A stretch of 64,000 bases of DNA from Maricaulis maris_C (GTDB lineage: Bacteria > Pseudomonadota > Alphaproteobacteria > Caulobacterales > Maricaulaceae): positions 62,001 through 126,000 of the forward strand of contig NZ_JAGDYT010000006.1 in NCBI RefSeq assembly GCF_049116555.1. Reading direction: 5' to 3'. Within the stretch, counting starts at the first letter, position 1, and each line of letters starts with the position of its first letter. Positions 46,256-55,172 of this stretch are shown here, one piece after another. Below the pieces are notes generated by a model that saw nothing but the letters and a program-made list of their open reading frames with translations, was not told where the DNA came from and ran no database searches. A program made the translations under genes and the position numbers.

Positions 46256-46933
46256 ATGGCCAGCACATTTTCCGACATTGCCCGGCGCCGCATTTCCACG
46301 CGTGCCTTCCTCGACACGCCGGTCAGCGAAGCCGAGATCCGCGAGATTCTGGACATCGCGCGCTGGGCGGCATCCGGCGGCAATGTCCAGCCCTGGACCG
46401 TCCATGTCGTCACCGGCAAGGCGCGACAGCGCGTGATCGAAACCGTACGCGCGCGCCTCGAGGTCGATCCGTTCGGCGACGAGAATGATTTCGGCGCCTA
46501 TCCCAAATCATTGTGGGAACCATTCCGCGGGCGCCGCCATGCGCTGGGCGAGCAGATGTATGAGACGATGGGGATCGCCCGCGACAACAAGGCAGCGCGC
46601 CTCAATCATCTGCTCAGAAACTTCGAATTCTTCGGCGCCCCGGTCGGGCTCTTTTTCAGCCTCGACGCCCGCATGAACCCCAATCAATGGGGTCATCTGG
46701 GCATGTTCATCATGTGCGTCATGCTGGCGGCCGAGGAGAAGGGTCTGGCGACCTGCGCCCAGGAAGCCTGGATGACACGCTGGAAAACGGTCGGCGCCGC
46801 GATCGGCCTGTCACCGGACGAGCGCATCTGGTGCGGCATGGCACTGGGTCATGCCGATCCGGATGCCCGGGTCAATGATCTGCGATCGGAGCGCGCCGAA
46901 GTCGACGCGTTTACCACCTTCCTCGATCACTGA
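46256..46933 (+). CDS. Nitroreductase family protein
   Basis: A 225-aa FMN-dependent nitroreductase-fold enzyme. The N-terminal RRISTRAFLDTPVSE, AASGGNVQPWTVHVV flavin site and the late GLATCAQEAW motif are typical. It probably reduces nitro compounds or quinones with NAD(P)H. The substrate is unknown. Its end overlaps the convergent peptidase gene by 7 nt. Confidence 0.9.
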   Translation: MASTFSDIARRRISTRAFLDTPVSEAEIREILDIARWAASGGNVQPWTVHVVTGKARQRVIETVRARLEVDPFGDENDFGAYPKSLWEPFRGRRHALGEQMYETMGIARDNKAARLNHLLRNFEFFGAPVGLFFSLDARMNPNQWGHLGMFIMCVMLAAEEKGLATCAQEAWMTRWKTVGAAIGLSPDERIWCGMALGHADPDARVNDLRSERAEVDAFTTFLDH

Positions 46934-48198
46934 GCCTGATCGGCCAGGATTTGCTCGAACTGGGAGCGCGCCTCGGCGCCGCCCACGGATTCAAACACGT
47001 CCAGCATGTGCGGGGTCGTGGAAACGCGCGCCTCCATCACCGCCTGGATGAAGCGGGCGAAGGCCTCGCGGCCGATCAGCTCCTCGGCACGCGCAAGGGC
47101 GAGCGGTCCCTTGCGGTAGGCAACAAGATAGGGCGGGCGTGCTGTGATCCCGGGTGTCCAGACCGGCGGCAAGTCACCGGAGGCACCATCGATCTGGCGC
47201 TGATAACCGGCCATACGGTCCGCGAAAACCGCCTCCCCGAAGGCGTCGCGCATGCCCATGATGGCGACATAGTCGGCAAAGCTCTCATTGAGCCAGTTCT
47301 CGACCGTCATGGCATTGCCATGGCTCCAATAATGGCCAAGCTCATGGCAGACGAACTGGGTCAGGCCAGACTCTGACGCGTCCGCAATATCGGTCAGGGC
47401 GATCAAGGTTCCGCGGGAGTACCCGCCCTCCGCGCGGCTGGTGACGACAATGGACGCGTCTGGCAGCGGGCCCGCCGTACCGGACAGCGTGTTGAGATAG
47501 TCGGTACAATGATCCAGCGCGGCCACGGCCGCCTCGATATTCCCGCCCGCCGGCTGCCGCGTGTCATAGATGGCGTAGCCGGGCGCAGCATGCCGCTCGA
47601 AATCCGACATCAGCGTAAAAGCCAGATCCAGCGCCGGAACGTCCTGGTCGATATGGAACCCGCCCGGCGTCGACGTAATCGACTGCATGGTCACACCGTC
47701 CCACTGGCCCGGCAGCCAGATGTCGAGATCGGCGGTGATCAGGGCCGAGAATCGCGCATCGAAGGGCAGCCAGAAGCTGTCCACGGTGAACTCGATTTTC
47801 TCTGTATCGAGCGTATTGATGGTCGAGGCAGACGGCTCGGGAAAGAGCGCACCGCCATAGCGCATCTCGATGACACGGTCCGAGCCGTCGACAGACGGTT
47901 CCAGCATGATCGTGTAGGACCGCATCATGCCGCTGAAGCCCTCGGCCAGCGCGCTGGAGACCCCTGAGACGCCCGGACCCGCCACGCTGGCCTCACCGAA
48001 GGCCGCATTGAGAAAGACCGTGACTTCGGCGAGCGCGTCATCGGTCACGGTCAACGTCCAGTCGGCCGCCAGTCTTCCCGTCTGCGGGCTCAGTCTCAGA
48101 TCGCCCTCATAATGATAGCTCGCCTCCTGCGCCATGGCGCCGGTTGTCAGACTGGTTGCGGCAGCAAGTGCCGCGAGGGCTTGTTTAGCAATGGTCAT
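46927..48198 (-). CDS. Secreted M1-like zinc metallopeptidase
   Basis: A 423-aa exported gluzincin, signal peptide MTIAKQALAALAAATSLTTG ending AMA. The zinc motif is CHELGHYWSHG (HExxH) with the third ligand Glu in NWLNESFADYVA, 18 residues on. An N-terminal beta domain precedes it, as in M1 aminopeptidases and related proteins, but the usual GAMEN motif is not visible, so peptide specificity is uncertain. The start at 48198 follows GGGGACGACC. The frame extends upstream without a signal peptide. Confidence 0.85.
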   Translation of the reverse strand: MTIAKQALAALAAATSLTTGAMAQEASYHYEGDLRLSPQTGRLAADWTLTVTDDALAEVTVFLNAAFGEASVAGPGVSGVSSALAEGFSGMMRSYTIMLEPSVDGSDRVIEMRYGGALFPEPSASTINTLDTEKIEFTVDSFWLPFDARFSALITADLDIWLPGQWDGVTMQSITSTPGGFHIDQDVPALDLAFTLMSDFERHAAPGYAIYDTRQPAGGNIEAAVAALDHCTDYLNTLSGTAGPLPDASIVVTSRAEGGYSRGTLIALTDIADASESGLTQFVCHELGHYWSHGNAMTVENWLNESFADYVAIMGMRDAFGEAVFADRMAGYQRQIDGASGDLPPVWTPGITARPPYLVAYRKGPLALARAEELIGREAFARFIQAVMEARVSTTPHMLDVFESVGGAEARSQFEQILADQAQ

Positions 48199-48569
48199 GG
48201 TCGTCCCCTGTGTGCCTGCTGTCTTGATGCCGCACCGCGCTCTTTCGGATGCAATTGACCACGCCGGGATAGGCTCAACAGGCGTGAAACTGCGTCCGCG
48301 CGACCGTCCACCCTCGCTCCGCGAGACGTGTGCCAGGGCTGCAACCGTGCGGGCAGACCCGTGCCAGCACCCACAAGCGGGAGTCGGGTTGCAGGCAAGT
48401 CGAACCGCGAGACAGACACGGCCATCCCGGCAGGCGGGGCGAAGTCGGACAATGGCCTGCAGACCCGCAGCAAGATCTGCCCCTGCATCAGGGCGCGCCG
48501 CACATCTTTCCTCATTCGCGAAACGGGTTAGGCTGGCCATGTCCCGCCATACAGCCCCCGTGAAGCGCC
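48199..48569. other. Intergenic region between the divergent peptidase and xth genes
   Basis: This 371-nt gap separates divergent starts and must hold their promoters. A CTGCAACC/GGTTGCAG inverted repeat (48339-48346 and 48387-48394) is the only structure I note. I see no convincing gene, RNA or repeat. Confidence 0.5.
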
Positions 48570-49358
48570 ATGCCCCTGACCGTTGCCTCCTGGAACGTCA
48601 ATTCCATCAAGGCCCGCCTGCCGAATGTGCTCGACTGGCTCCGCGAGGCCAAGCCGGACGTCGCCTGTCTGCAGGAAATCAAGACGGTGGATGAGGGCTT
48701 CCCGCGGATGGAGATCGAGGATCTCGGCTATAATGTCGAAACCCACGGCCAGAAGTCCTACAATGGCGTCGCCATCCTCTCGAAGCATCCGGTCGAGGAT
48801 ATCCGTTGCGGCCTGCCGGGCGATGAGAGCGACGAACAGGCCCGCTATATCGAGGCGGTGATCTCGGCCCCGCGCGGGCCGGTACGCGTGGCGTCGATCT
48901 ATTTGCCCAATGGCAATCCCGCGCCGGGTCCGAAATATGATTACAAGCTGGCCTGGATGGAGCGTCTGCGCTTGCACGCGGAGGGCCTCCTGGCTTTTGA
49001 GGAACCGCTCATCCTGGCCGGCGACTATAATTGCATACCGCGCGACAGTGACTGCTGGGATATCGCCGAGTGGGAGCGCGATGCGCTCGCCCTGCCGCAA
49101 ACCCGCGCCGCCTTCCGGGCACTGAAATGGCTCGGCCTGACCGAAGCCTTCGAACAGCTCGACGGGCGCGGCCATCAATACACATTCTTCGATTACCAGG
49201 CCGGGCGCTGGAATAAGGGCCACGGTATCCGGATCGACCATTTGCTGTGCTCACCACAGGCCGCCGACCGTCTGGAAGGCATCGAGATCCACACCAAGAC
49301 ACGCGGCAGGGAAAAGGCTTCCGATCACATCCCGATCGTGGGCAGTTTCGACCTCTAG
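48570..49358 (+). CDS. xth: Exodeoxyribonuclease III
   Basis: A 262-aa AP endonuclease/3'-5' exonuclease for base excision repair. Signature motifs are WNVNSIKARL (Asn), CLQEIKTVD (Glu), YLPNGNP (Asn/Tyr region), GDYNCIP (Asp/Asn) and SDHIPIV (Asp-His). It is cytoplasmic. The strand is opposite to the peptidase, and it stands alone before the DUF2145 modules. Confidence 0.95.
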   Translation: MPLTVASWNVNSIKARLPNVLDWLREAKPDVACLQEIKTVDEGFPRMEIEDLGYNVETHGQKSYNGVAILSKHPVEDIRCGLPGDESDEQARYIEAVISAPRGPVRVASIYLPNGNPAPGPKYDYKLAWMERLRLHAEGLLAFEEPLILAGDYNCIPRDSDCWDIAEWERDALALPQTRAAFRALKWLGLTEAFEQLDGRGHQYTFFDYQAGRWNKGHGIRIDHLLCSPQAADRLEGIEIHTKTRGREKASDHIPIVGSFDL

Positions 49359-49524
49359 CTTCGACGGTCCGAGCGCGTCAGTGTCACGGCACGCCTGCCC
49401 GCTGGCGGCCGACCCGAGGTCCTGCGGCCACCTCACATTTTCGCGTGTATCGCGATTTTTTCTCCAAAGGCGCGATGGGCTCGTGTAAGGTTTCATTGAG
49501 GGACCAGCCTAGACGGACCAAGAC

Positions 49525-49803
49525 ATGCGCTTTGTACTGATTTCAACATTCACGCTGGCCATCTATGCCGGACAGGCTGATGCCCAGCCACCGGCTGCCG
49601 AATCCCGCCCTGCCGTCACCGAAGAGGCCGAGACCGACGCGCCTCAGGGCCAGACCCGCAATCATGCCCGCGCCGCCCAGCGCATGGCGCGTCAGCGTCG
49701 TGCCGCCGGAACCTCCGATGACAGTGCGCGACCGGAAGGCGGTCTTCCGCTGAGCGAGACGGTCGTTTCGCAGCCCCAGGACAATCCGGGCCCGGATCGG
49801 TAG
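49525..49803 (+). CDS. Small secreted protein preceding DUF2145 protein 1
   Basis: A 92-aa protein with a signal peptide (MRFVLISTFTLAIYAGQADA, cleavage near AQP) and a short, Ala/Pro/Arg/Glu-rich mature part with low complexity. I do not recognise a family. It ends one base before the DUF2145 ATG, so the two are coupled. A second small secreted protein precedes the DUF2145 paralogue in the same way. Confidence 0.7.
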   Translation: MRFVLISTFTLAIYAGQADAQPPAAESRPAVTEEAETDAPQGQTRNHARAAQRMARQRRAAGTSDDSARPEGGLPLSETVVSQPQDNPGPDR

Positions 49804-49804
49804 G

Positions 49805-50608
49805 ATGATCCGCCTGATTGCGTGTTGCCTTTATCTGTTTGCCCTTATCGTTCCGGCGCAAGCGCAGGGCGACGGCCATCCCGGTCGTGACCCAATCGAC
49901 CGCGTCACGCTGCAGGCCGCCGCGGCCTTCTCGAAACAGGTCGAACGTGAGCTCGCCCAGCACGGCGCCTATATCGCACTGGTTTTCCGGGCTGATGAGC
50001 CCAGGGCGGATCTGCCGGACGGGGTGCGCTACACCCATGGTGCCTTCTGGGTCTACGGTCCGGTGACCGAGGCGGATGGCTCTGAGGGCTATGGCTATGC
50101 GGTCTATAATCTCTATCCCGGTCAGGCGGCTCCGACAGGCTCGCATCTGGTTCAGGACTGGCCGCTCGACTTCATGCGGGGCGATGCGCTCGGCGAGGTC
50201 GGGGTGATTATTCCCAGCGAGGAAATGCAGATCCGGCTGCTCGATGTGATCGCATCGGACCAGTATGACCAGCTGCACCAGCCCGCCTATTCCCCACTGT
50301 CCAATCCGGCAGATCTGCGTTTTCAGAACAGCGCGGAATTCCTGCTCGACATTGTCGCTGCCGCCGCTTGGCTGACCGATGACCGGACCCGTATCAAGGT
50401 CAATCTGGATGCGTATTTCCGACCGACAACGATCGCGATGGGCTGGTGGGAGCGACTGACCGCCGGCTGGTTCGACCCGGCTCTCAGACTGGAAGACCAG
50501 AGTGGCGGACCGGTCCGGATTGCCAGCTATGGGTCTATTGCGGACTTCATGCTCACTTTCGACCTCGCCGAGGATGTGTTCGAAATCGAGGCCACCTCCC
50601 AGGACTGA
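49805..50608 (+). CDS. DUF2145-type secreted protein 1
   Basis: A 267-aa exported protein (signal MIRLIACCLYLFALIVPAQA) of what I believe is the DUF2145 family. AFSKQVERELAQHGAYIALVF, GVRYTHGAFWVYG and LVQDWPLDFM are shared with the paralogue at 51086. The THGAFWV block with its His, and later Cys-free Asn/Gln positions, hint at a papain/NlpC-like fold, but I cannot assign catalysis. It is translationally coupled to the preceding small gene. Confidence 0.8.
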   Translation: MIRLIACCLYLFALIVPAQAQGDGHPGRDPIDRVTLQAAAAFSKQVERELAQHGAYIALVFRADEPRADLPDGVRYTHGAFWVYGPVTEADGSEGYGYAVYNLYPGQAAPTGSHLVQDWPLDFMRGDALGEVGVIIPSEEMQIRLLDVIASDQYDQLHQPAYSPLSNPADLRFQNSAEFLLDIVAAAAWLTDDRTRIKVNLDAYFRPTTIAMGWWERLTAGWFDPALRLEDQSGGPVRIASYGSIADFMLTFDLAEDVFEIEATSQD

Positions 50609-50654
50609 GCCGCGGATTTGCCCCTCCCAGCTGTGTGAATCAAATTTACGAACA

Positions 50655-50665
50655 TTGTTCATTTA
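50655..50665 (+). promoter_or_regulatory. Palindrome GAAC-N3-GTTC upstream of the second module
   Basis: In an AT-rich stretch upstream of the gene at 50724 there is an inverted repeat GAACATTGTTC (about 50650-50660 to 50665), flanked by TTTAC on both sides. It looks like a promoter or operator region for the second small-protein/DUF2145 pair. Confidence 0.35.
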
Positions 50666-50723
50666 CAAATGGAGGCGCCTGTGAGACCGTGCCATCGGGC
50701 TGGCACCCGGATGGAGACGCATC

Positions 50724-51083
50724 ATGCGCACCCTGACACTTCTGACTGCACTCACCCTGACTCTGGCCCAGACTCCGCTCGCTGCAGCGGACAGCGGCAA
50801 TCCTGCAGCCCGGGCTTCCGGTGAAAGCGCCGGCGCCTCGGTTGAGGCGACGGCGACCCTGGCCTCGGCCGGCATCACCGTAACCGGCGCCTCTGTCGTC
50901 GCCGTAACCGGTTCAACAGCCGGCGTTCTGACCGGCAATCCTGAACTGGTCGAGCACTCGCTCGACTTTGCGGCCCACATGGCGGCTGCCCCCTTCGGAC
51001 CGGAGCCGCTCGAGGTGACCGATGCGATCATTGTCGCCGACGAGGCGCCGGCCGTCCCCTTCACGACACCGGACACGCCTTGA
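50724..51083 (+). CDS. Small secreted protein preceding DUF2145 protein 2
   Basis: A 119-aa exported protein (signal MRTLTLLTALTLTLAQTPLA, then ADSG) with a mature part rich in Ala, Ser, Thr and Val and a hydrophobic stretch (ITVTGASVVAVTGSTAGVL). No family is recognised, and it is not obviously similar to the 92-aa protein. It overlaps or touches the DUF2145 start (TGATCATG), so the two are coupled. A CCATC/GATGG stem covers part of its Shine-Dalgarno. Confidence 0.65.
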   Translation: MRTLTLLTALTLTLAQTPLAAADSGNPAARASGESAGASVEATATLASAGITVTGASVVAVTGSTAGVLTGNPELVEHSLDFAAHMAAAPFGPEPLEVTDAIIVADEAPAVPFTTPDTP

Positions 51084-51085
51084 TC

Positions 51086-51916
51086 ATGCCCCGCCAATCC
51101 GCGATCGCCTTAACCGCGCTCGTCATGACCGGTCTCGCTACCGCCCCGGTAGCCGAGGCCGGCTCGGGTGCCCTGCCGGTCTCGCCCTTCGCGATCGAAG
51201 ACTCGGCGGACTTTTCCAAACAGATCGAGCGCGACCTCGCCGCGCGCGGGGCCCGGGTCGCCCTGGTATTCCGCAGCGGCCGCTATCGCGAAGACCTGCC
51301 CGATGGCGTGCGCTACACGCATGGCGCCTTCTGGGTCTGGTCGGAGATTGAACTGGAAGATGGCTCCCGAACGCATGGCTATGCTGTTCACAATCTCTAT
51401 CACCACGCCGAGGAGACGCGATCATCCTATCTCGCCCAGGACTGGCCGCTGAACTTCACGCGTGGCGATGTCATCGGTGAGGTCGGCGTCATCCTGCCCT
51501 CCCCCGAGATGCAACGGCGCCTGTGGTTGATGTTGAGCACTGATGCCGACGACGCCCTGCATCAGCCCGACTATTCGCTGATCTCCAACCCGCACGATGC
51601 GCGCTACCAGAATTGCAATGAATACCTGCTCGACGTGATCGCGGCGGCGACGTGGGAGACCACGGACCGGGTTCAGATCAAGGCCAATCTGGAAGCCTGG
51701 TTCGAGCCCGCGCCAATACGCACCGGCTTGTTCGAGCGCCTGTTCGGCCCCTCGGTGGATGAGCGCATTCGCATGGAGGACCATCGCGGCACAATCCGCA
51801 CCACCACGTTTCAGTCGCTCGCCAATTTCATGACGCGGCATCACTTGTCGGCCGATACCTATGAAATCAGCGCAGCATTTCTTGACAGACCCGACCGGCA
51901 TTCACCCACCGGCTGA
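51086..51916 (+). CDS. DUF2145-type secreted protein 2
   Basis: A 276-aa paralogue of the protein at 49805. Signal peptide is MPRQSAIALTALVMTGLATA. Shared blocks include FSKQIERDLAARGARVALVF, GVRYTHGAFWVW, LAQDWPLNFTRGDVIGEVG and NEYLLDVIAAATW. The ATG at 51086 is preferred over a TTG two codons earlier. It ends 70 nt before the convergent selD, with a hairpin in between. Confidence 0.8.
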   Translation: MPRQSAIALTALVMTGLATAPVAEAGSGALPVSPFAIEDSADFSKQIERDLAARGARVALVFRSGRYREDLPDGVRYTHGAFWVWSEIELEDGSRTHGYAVHNLYHHAEETRSSYLAQDWPLNFTRGDVIGEVGVILPSPEMQRRLWLMLSTDADDALHQPDYSLISNPHDARYQNCNEYLLDVIAAATWETTDRVQIKANLEAWFEPAPIRTGLFERLFGPSVDERIRMEDHRGTIRTTTFQSLANFMTRHHLSADTYEISAAFLDRPDRHSPTG

Positions 51917-51943
51917 CCCAGCCAGCCCCGGCCGCGGGTGTAT

Positions 51944-51972
51944 CGGCGGCGGACGCATTGCGTCCGTCGCCG
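51944..51972. terminator. Terminator-like hairpin between DUF2145 gene 2 and selD
   Basis: CGGCGGCGGACGCA and TGCGTCCGTCGCCG pair over 14 positions with one G/T, around a single base. Flanking CCAGCC/GGCTGG can extend it. It serves convergent ends. Confidence 0.6.
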
Positions 51973-51986
51973 AGTTGGGCTGGAGC

Positions 51987-53036
51987 CTAGATGACAGATA
52001 TGCCCTCGCCCGTTTCGACCCGGCCGATCACGGCAGCGTCGGCATGGCCCTGCTCATGAAAGCGCGCGAGCACCGCATCAGCCTGATCCGGCGCACAGCT
52101 GACCAGCAATCCGCCCGATGTCTGGGGATCACACCACAGGACTTCATCAATCCCGGTCCAATCTTCCGGACAGGAAATTCCGGCTTTCACGGCCGCCCAA
52201 TTGCGTCCCGACGCTCCCGTCTTCAATCCCTCGCCGGCCAGTGTGCGAGCCTCGTCGAAGACCGGAATGGCGGCGCGATCAATGACTGCTTTGACACCCG
52301 CCCCGGCGCACATTTCCGACAAGTGTCCGAGAAGGCCAAAGCCGGTGACATCAGTCACGGCATGGACACCGCCCAGGGCTGCCAGACCGGCACCGGGCGT
52401 ATTGAGACGGGTGGTGGAGGCGACCATCTGGGCGTAGGCCGCATCGGACAGGCGGTCCTGCTTCAGCGCTGCCGAGAAGACACCGATCCCGATCGGCTTG
52501 CCCAGGACCAGGACATCGCCCGGGCGTGCGCCCGCATTGGTCAAGAGGCGGTCCGGATGGACAGTCCCCAGCGCCACGAGACCATAGATCGGCTCCGCGG
52601 CATCGATGGAATGCCCGCCCGCGACCGGCGCACCGGCGGCCTCGGCGACCGCGCGCCCCCCGGCGAGGATGTCGCGGATCGTCTCCGGCGGCAGCTTGCC
52701 GACCGGCATGCCGACGAGCGCGAGGCAGAAAATGGGCGTCGCCCCCATCGCATACACGTCGGAGAGGGCATTGGTGGCGGCGATCCGGCCGAACACGTCC
52801 GGGTCGTCGACGATGGGCGTGAAGAAGTCCGTGGTGGCAACCAAGGCCGTCTCGTCATTGATACGCCAGACAGCCGCGTCATCACGCGTGGCGGCATCGA
52901 CAATCAGTTCCGCCGGCAGGGGGAAGGCCGACGGCGTGCCGAGAATATCGCTGAGGACTGCCGGATCCAGCTTGCAGCCGCAACCGCCGCCATGCGCCAA
53001 TGAACTCAAGCGCACTGGCCGTGTGTCATCCATCAT
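51987..53036 (-). CDS. selD: Selenide, water dikinase
   Basis: SelD (349 aa) makes selenophosphate from selenide and ATP. The glycine-rich GGGCGCK holds the essential Cys (C19 here, the E. coli Cys17 position) and Lys, so it is the Cys, not the selenocysteine, form. TDFFTPIVDD, DVYAMGATP and GGHSIDAAEP metal/nucleotide motifs follow. It is divergent from mnmH with only 33 nt between starts, so both should be co-regulated. Confidence 0.95.
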   Translation of the reverse strand: MMDDTRPVRLSSLAHGGGCGCKLDPAVLSDILGTPSAFPLPAELIVDAATRDDAAVWRINDETALVATTDFFTPIVDDPDVFGRIAATNALSDVYAMGATPIFCLALVGMPVGKLPPETIRDILAGGRAVAEAAGAPVAGGHSIDAAEPIYGLVALGTVHPDRLLTNAGARPGDVLVLGKPIGIGVFSAALKQDRLSDAAYAQMVASTTRLNTPGAGLAALGGVHAVTDVTGFGLLGHLSEMCAGAGVKAVIDRAAIPVFDEARTLAGEGLKTGASGRNWAAVKAGISCPEDWTGIDEVLWCDPQTSGGLLVSCAPDQADAVLARFHEQGHADAAVIGRVETGEGISVI

Positions 53037-53069
53037 CCCGAACCCCTTCTTTTTGGCTAGTCTGCCGGC

Positions 53070-54152
53070 ATGACCGGGATCGACACACCGATGCAACGCA
53101 TAGCCACCACGGATGACCTGTCCGCGCAAGCGCTGGCACAGTATGACGCCATTATCGATGTGCGCTCGCCCGCCGAGTTCGCCGACGATCATCTGCCGGG
53201 CGCCATCAATCTGCCTGTTCTGGATGATGAGGAACGGGCCCGGGTCGGCACACACTATACCCAGGTCTCCGTCTTCGAGGCCCGCCGTATGGGCGCGGCC
53301 CTCACCGCGCGCAATATCGCCGCCCATATCGACACGGTTCTGGCAGACCGGGAGAAGGCCTTCAAACCTCTTGTCTATTGCTGGCGCGGCGGGATGCGGT
53401 CCCAATCCATGGCGACCATCCTTGCAGCGGTCGGCTGGAAGACGACCCTGATCGAGGGCGGGTATCGCACCTGGCGGCGCCAGGTCAGCGCGGCGCTGGA
53501 AGACGAAGCCGCCATCCCCATCATCCTGATCGACGGCCAGACGGGCACAGCCAAGACCCGCCTCCTGCACATCCTCGCCGCGCGCGGCGAACAGGTGATC
53601 GATCTGGAAGGCCTGGCCTCTCATCGCGGCTCCATTTTCGGCAATTTCGCGGATACGCCGCAACCAAGCCAGAAGGCCTTCGAGACCGCGATCTGGACGC
53701 AATTGCGCACGCTTGATCCGGACCGCCCGGTCTATGTCGAGGCGGAAAGCCGGCAGGTCGGCCGCCTGCGCGTCCCGCCCCGCGTCTGGGCCGCGATGCA
53801 GGCCGCCCCGCGAATCCGGATCCAGGCACCTGCCAGCGCCCGCGCGCGTTATCTCATGACCGCCTATCCGGATCTGGCCAGCGACACCGACAAGCTGATG
53901 GCGGCCATTGATGGCTTGCGACGCTTTCATCCACAGACGGAGATCGAAGCCTGGCACGCGCTCGCGGAAGCCGGCGATTTCGAACCGCTCGCCACGGCCC
54001 TGATCACCACCCATTACGACCCGGCCTATGACCGCGCCCGCAAGCGCGGCAGCGAGACCGGAAAGCCGGTTGTGCTGGAGACGTCCGATCTGGACGAGGC
54101 CTCGCTGGCAAGCCTGGCCGAGCGCCTGATCGAAGCCGGGCGTCCAGCCTGA
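53070..54152 (+). CDS. mnmH: tRNA 2-selenouridine synthase
   Basis: MnmH (SelU, 360 aa) replaces sulfur with selenium at the wobble 2-thiouridine of certain tRNAs, using selenophosphate and a geranyl intermediate. It has a rhodanese domain with the active Cys in VYCWRGGMRS (C104) and a P-loop domain with DGQTGTAKTRLL. It pairs with divergent selD. selA and selB are not in the window, so selenium here is at least for tRNA modification. Confidence 0.95.
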   Translation: MTGIDTPMQRIATTDDLSAQALAQYDAIIDVRSPAEFADDHLPGAINLPVLDDEERARVGTHYTQVSVFEARRMGAALTARNIAAHIDTVLADREKAFKPLVYCWRGGMRSQSMATILAAVGWKTTLIEGGYRTWRRQVSAALEDEAAIPIILIDGQTGTAKTRLLHILAARGEQVIDLEGLASHRGSIFGNFADTPQPSQKAFETAIWTQLRTLDPDRPVYVEAESRQVGRLRVPPRVWAAMQAAPRIRIQAPASARARYLMTAYPDLASDTDKLMAAIDGLRRFHPQTEIEAWHALAEAGDFEPLATALITTHYDPAYDRARKRGSETGKPVVLETSDLDEASLASLAERLIEAGRPA

Positions 54153-54153
54153 C

Positions 54154-55128
54154 CTACTCGCCCTGGCGGGCCTCATGCTCGCCGAGCCGGGCCGGCGCAA
54201 CGAGGAGGTCGATCAGACCGGTGATGTGGCCGAGTTCCTCGACGATCCTGTTGAATCGCCCGGGTTCGGTCAGCGGTTTCGACATGGAGCCGACCTCGAA
54301 GAGATTGCCGGTCTCCGCCGCGATCAGCAGCTCGCCTTCGCCGCTGGCCTCATCAAAGGCGGCCCGGACCTTCTTGCCATTCAGGCTGGTTTCCAGCGCC
54401 AGAAGGCGTTCCATGAAGGACGGTGTGAGCATGTAGCGGGCGAGGACCTGGTCATTGCCATAGACCTCAAAGGCCTTCTCGAATTCGGGATCGACGAGGC
54501 CGATCCGCTCCAGCTTGTGAGCCCCGAAACCGCGGGCAAAGGACTGGATGCCGTTGAACCAGCCCGCATCGCGCGTGATGACAGTAATGCCCTCGACCTT
54601 GCGCGGGAAATTGATGCGGATGATCACGCCGCGAAAGACGGTGACGTAATAGGTGCGTTTCTTCGAGCGGCGGCGCTGTTCCAGATGCGCCTCGTAGAGT
54701 TCGAACTCACAACCATCCAGCTCACCCGCAAAATGATCCTCGAACTTGCGCCGGTCCGAGGACGGCAACAGGCCGAATTCCCGCAAGCGGTCAAAGCGCG
54801 CCGGAGAGTAAGGTTTGGGCGAATAGGTCAACCCCAGCGCCCCGGCGATCGTGGTGTTCAGCTCGGCCTTGATCCGCTTGGACATTTTGCCCAGCGCATG
54901 GCTGCCAATCATGTAGCCAAGGAAGGGCCCGAGCACCGCGGCGATCACGATCGGCGCCGCCTCGACATTATTCCAGGCGAGCGTGACCGCGGCGGCAATG
55001 CCGAGCGCCATGCCGCCGGCGGTCCATCGCCAGCGGAGCAGGACAAGGCGTTTCCGGTCACTCTCCAGCCCCGCCAGCCAGGGCTCGAGCGTTTCGGTCC
55101 AGACGGTGTTCCAGTCTTGCTCGGTCAT
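54154..55128 (-). CDS. DUF3137 family membrane protein 1
   Basis: A 324-aa protein with two transmembrane helices close together (residues 30-80) and a large soluble C-terminal domain (about 230 residues) of the DUF3137 family. GVIIRINFPRKVEGITVITRD, SFARGFGAHKLERIGLVDPEFEKAFEVYG are conserved-looking. Function is unknown. It sits beside a paralogue at 55173, ends 1 nt from convergent mnmH and follows valS in the same direction. Confidence 0.85.
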   Translation of the reverse strand: MTEQDWNTVWTETLEPWLAGLESDRKRLVLLRWRWTAGGMALGIAAAVTLAWNNVEAAPIVIAAVLGPFLGYMIGSHALGKMSKRIKAELNTTIAGALGLTYSPKPYSPARFDRLREFGLLPSSDRRKFEDHFAGELDGCEFELYEAHLEQRRRSKKRTYYVTVFRGVIIRINFPRKVEGITVITRDAGWFNGIQSFARGFGAHKLERIGLVDPEFEKAFEVYGNDQVLARYMLTPSFMERLLALETSLNGKKVRAAFDEASGEGELLIAAETGNLFEVGSMSKPLTEPGRFNRIVEELGHITGLIDLLVAPARLGEHEARQGE

Positions 55129-55172
55129 GACGCCTCCAAAAAAGGATACCGGCCCGGGTGCAACTTGGACGC

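Noticed and set aside
48195..48515. A 106-codon minus frame between the peptidase and xth
   Set aside because: It overlaps the peptidase start, is Arg-rich and low in information, and lacks a ribosome binding site.
51987..54200. A 737-codon minus-strand frame that extends selD upstream over mnmH
   Set aside because: Only the part from 53036 matches SelD. The rest is the antisense shadow of mnmH.
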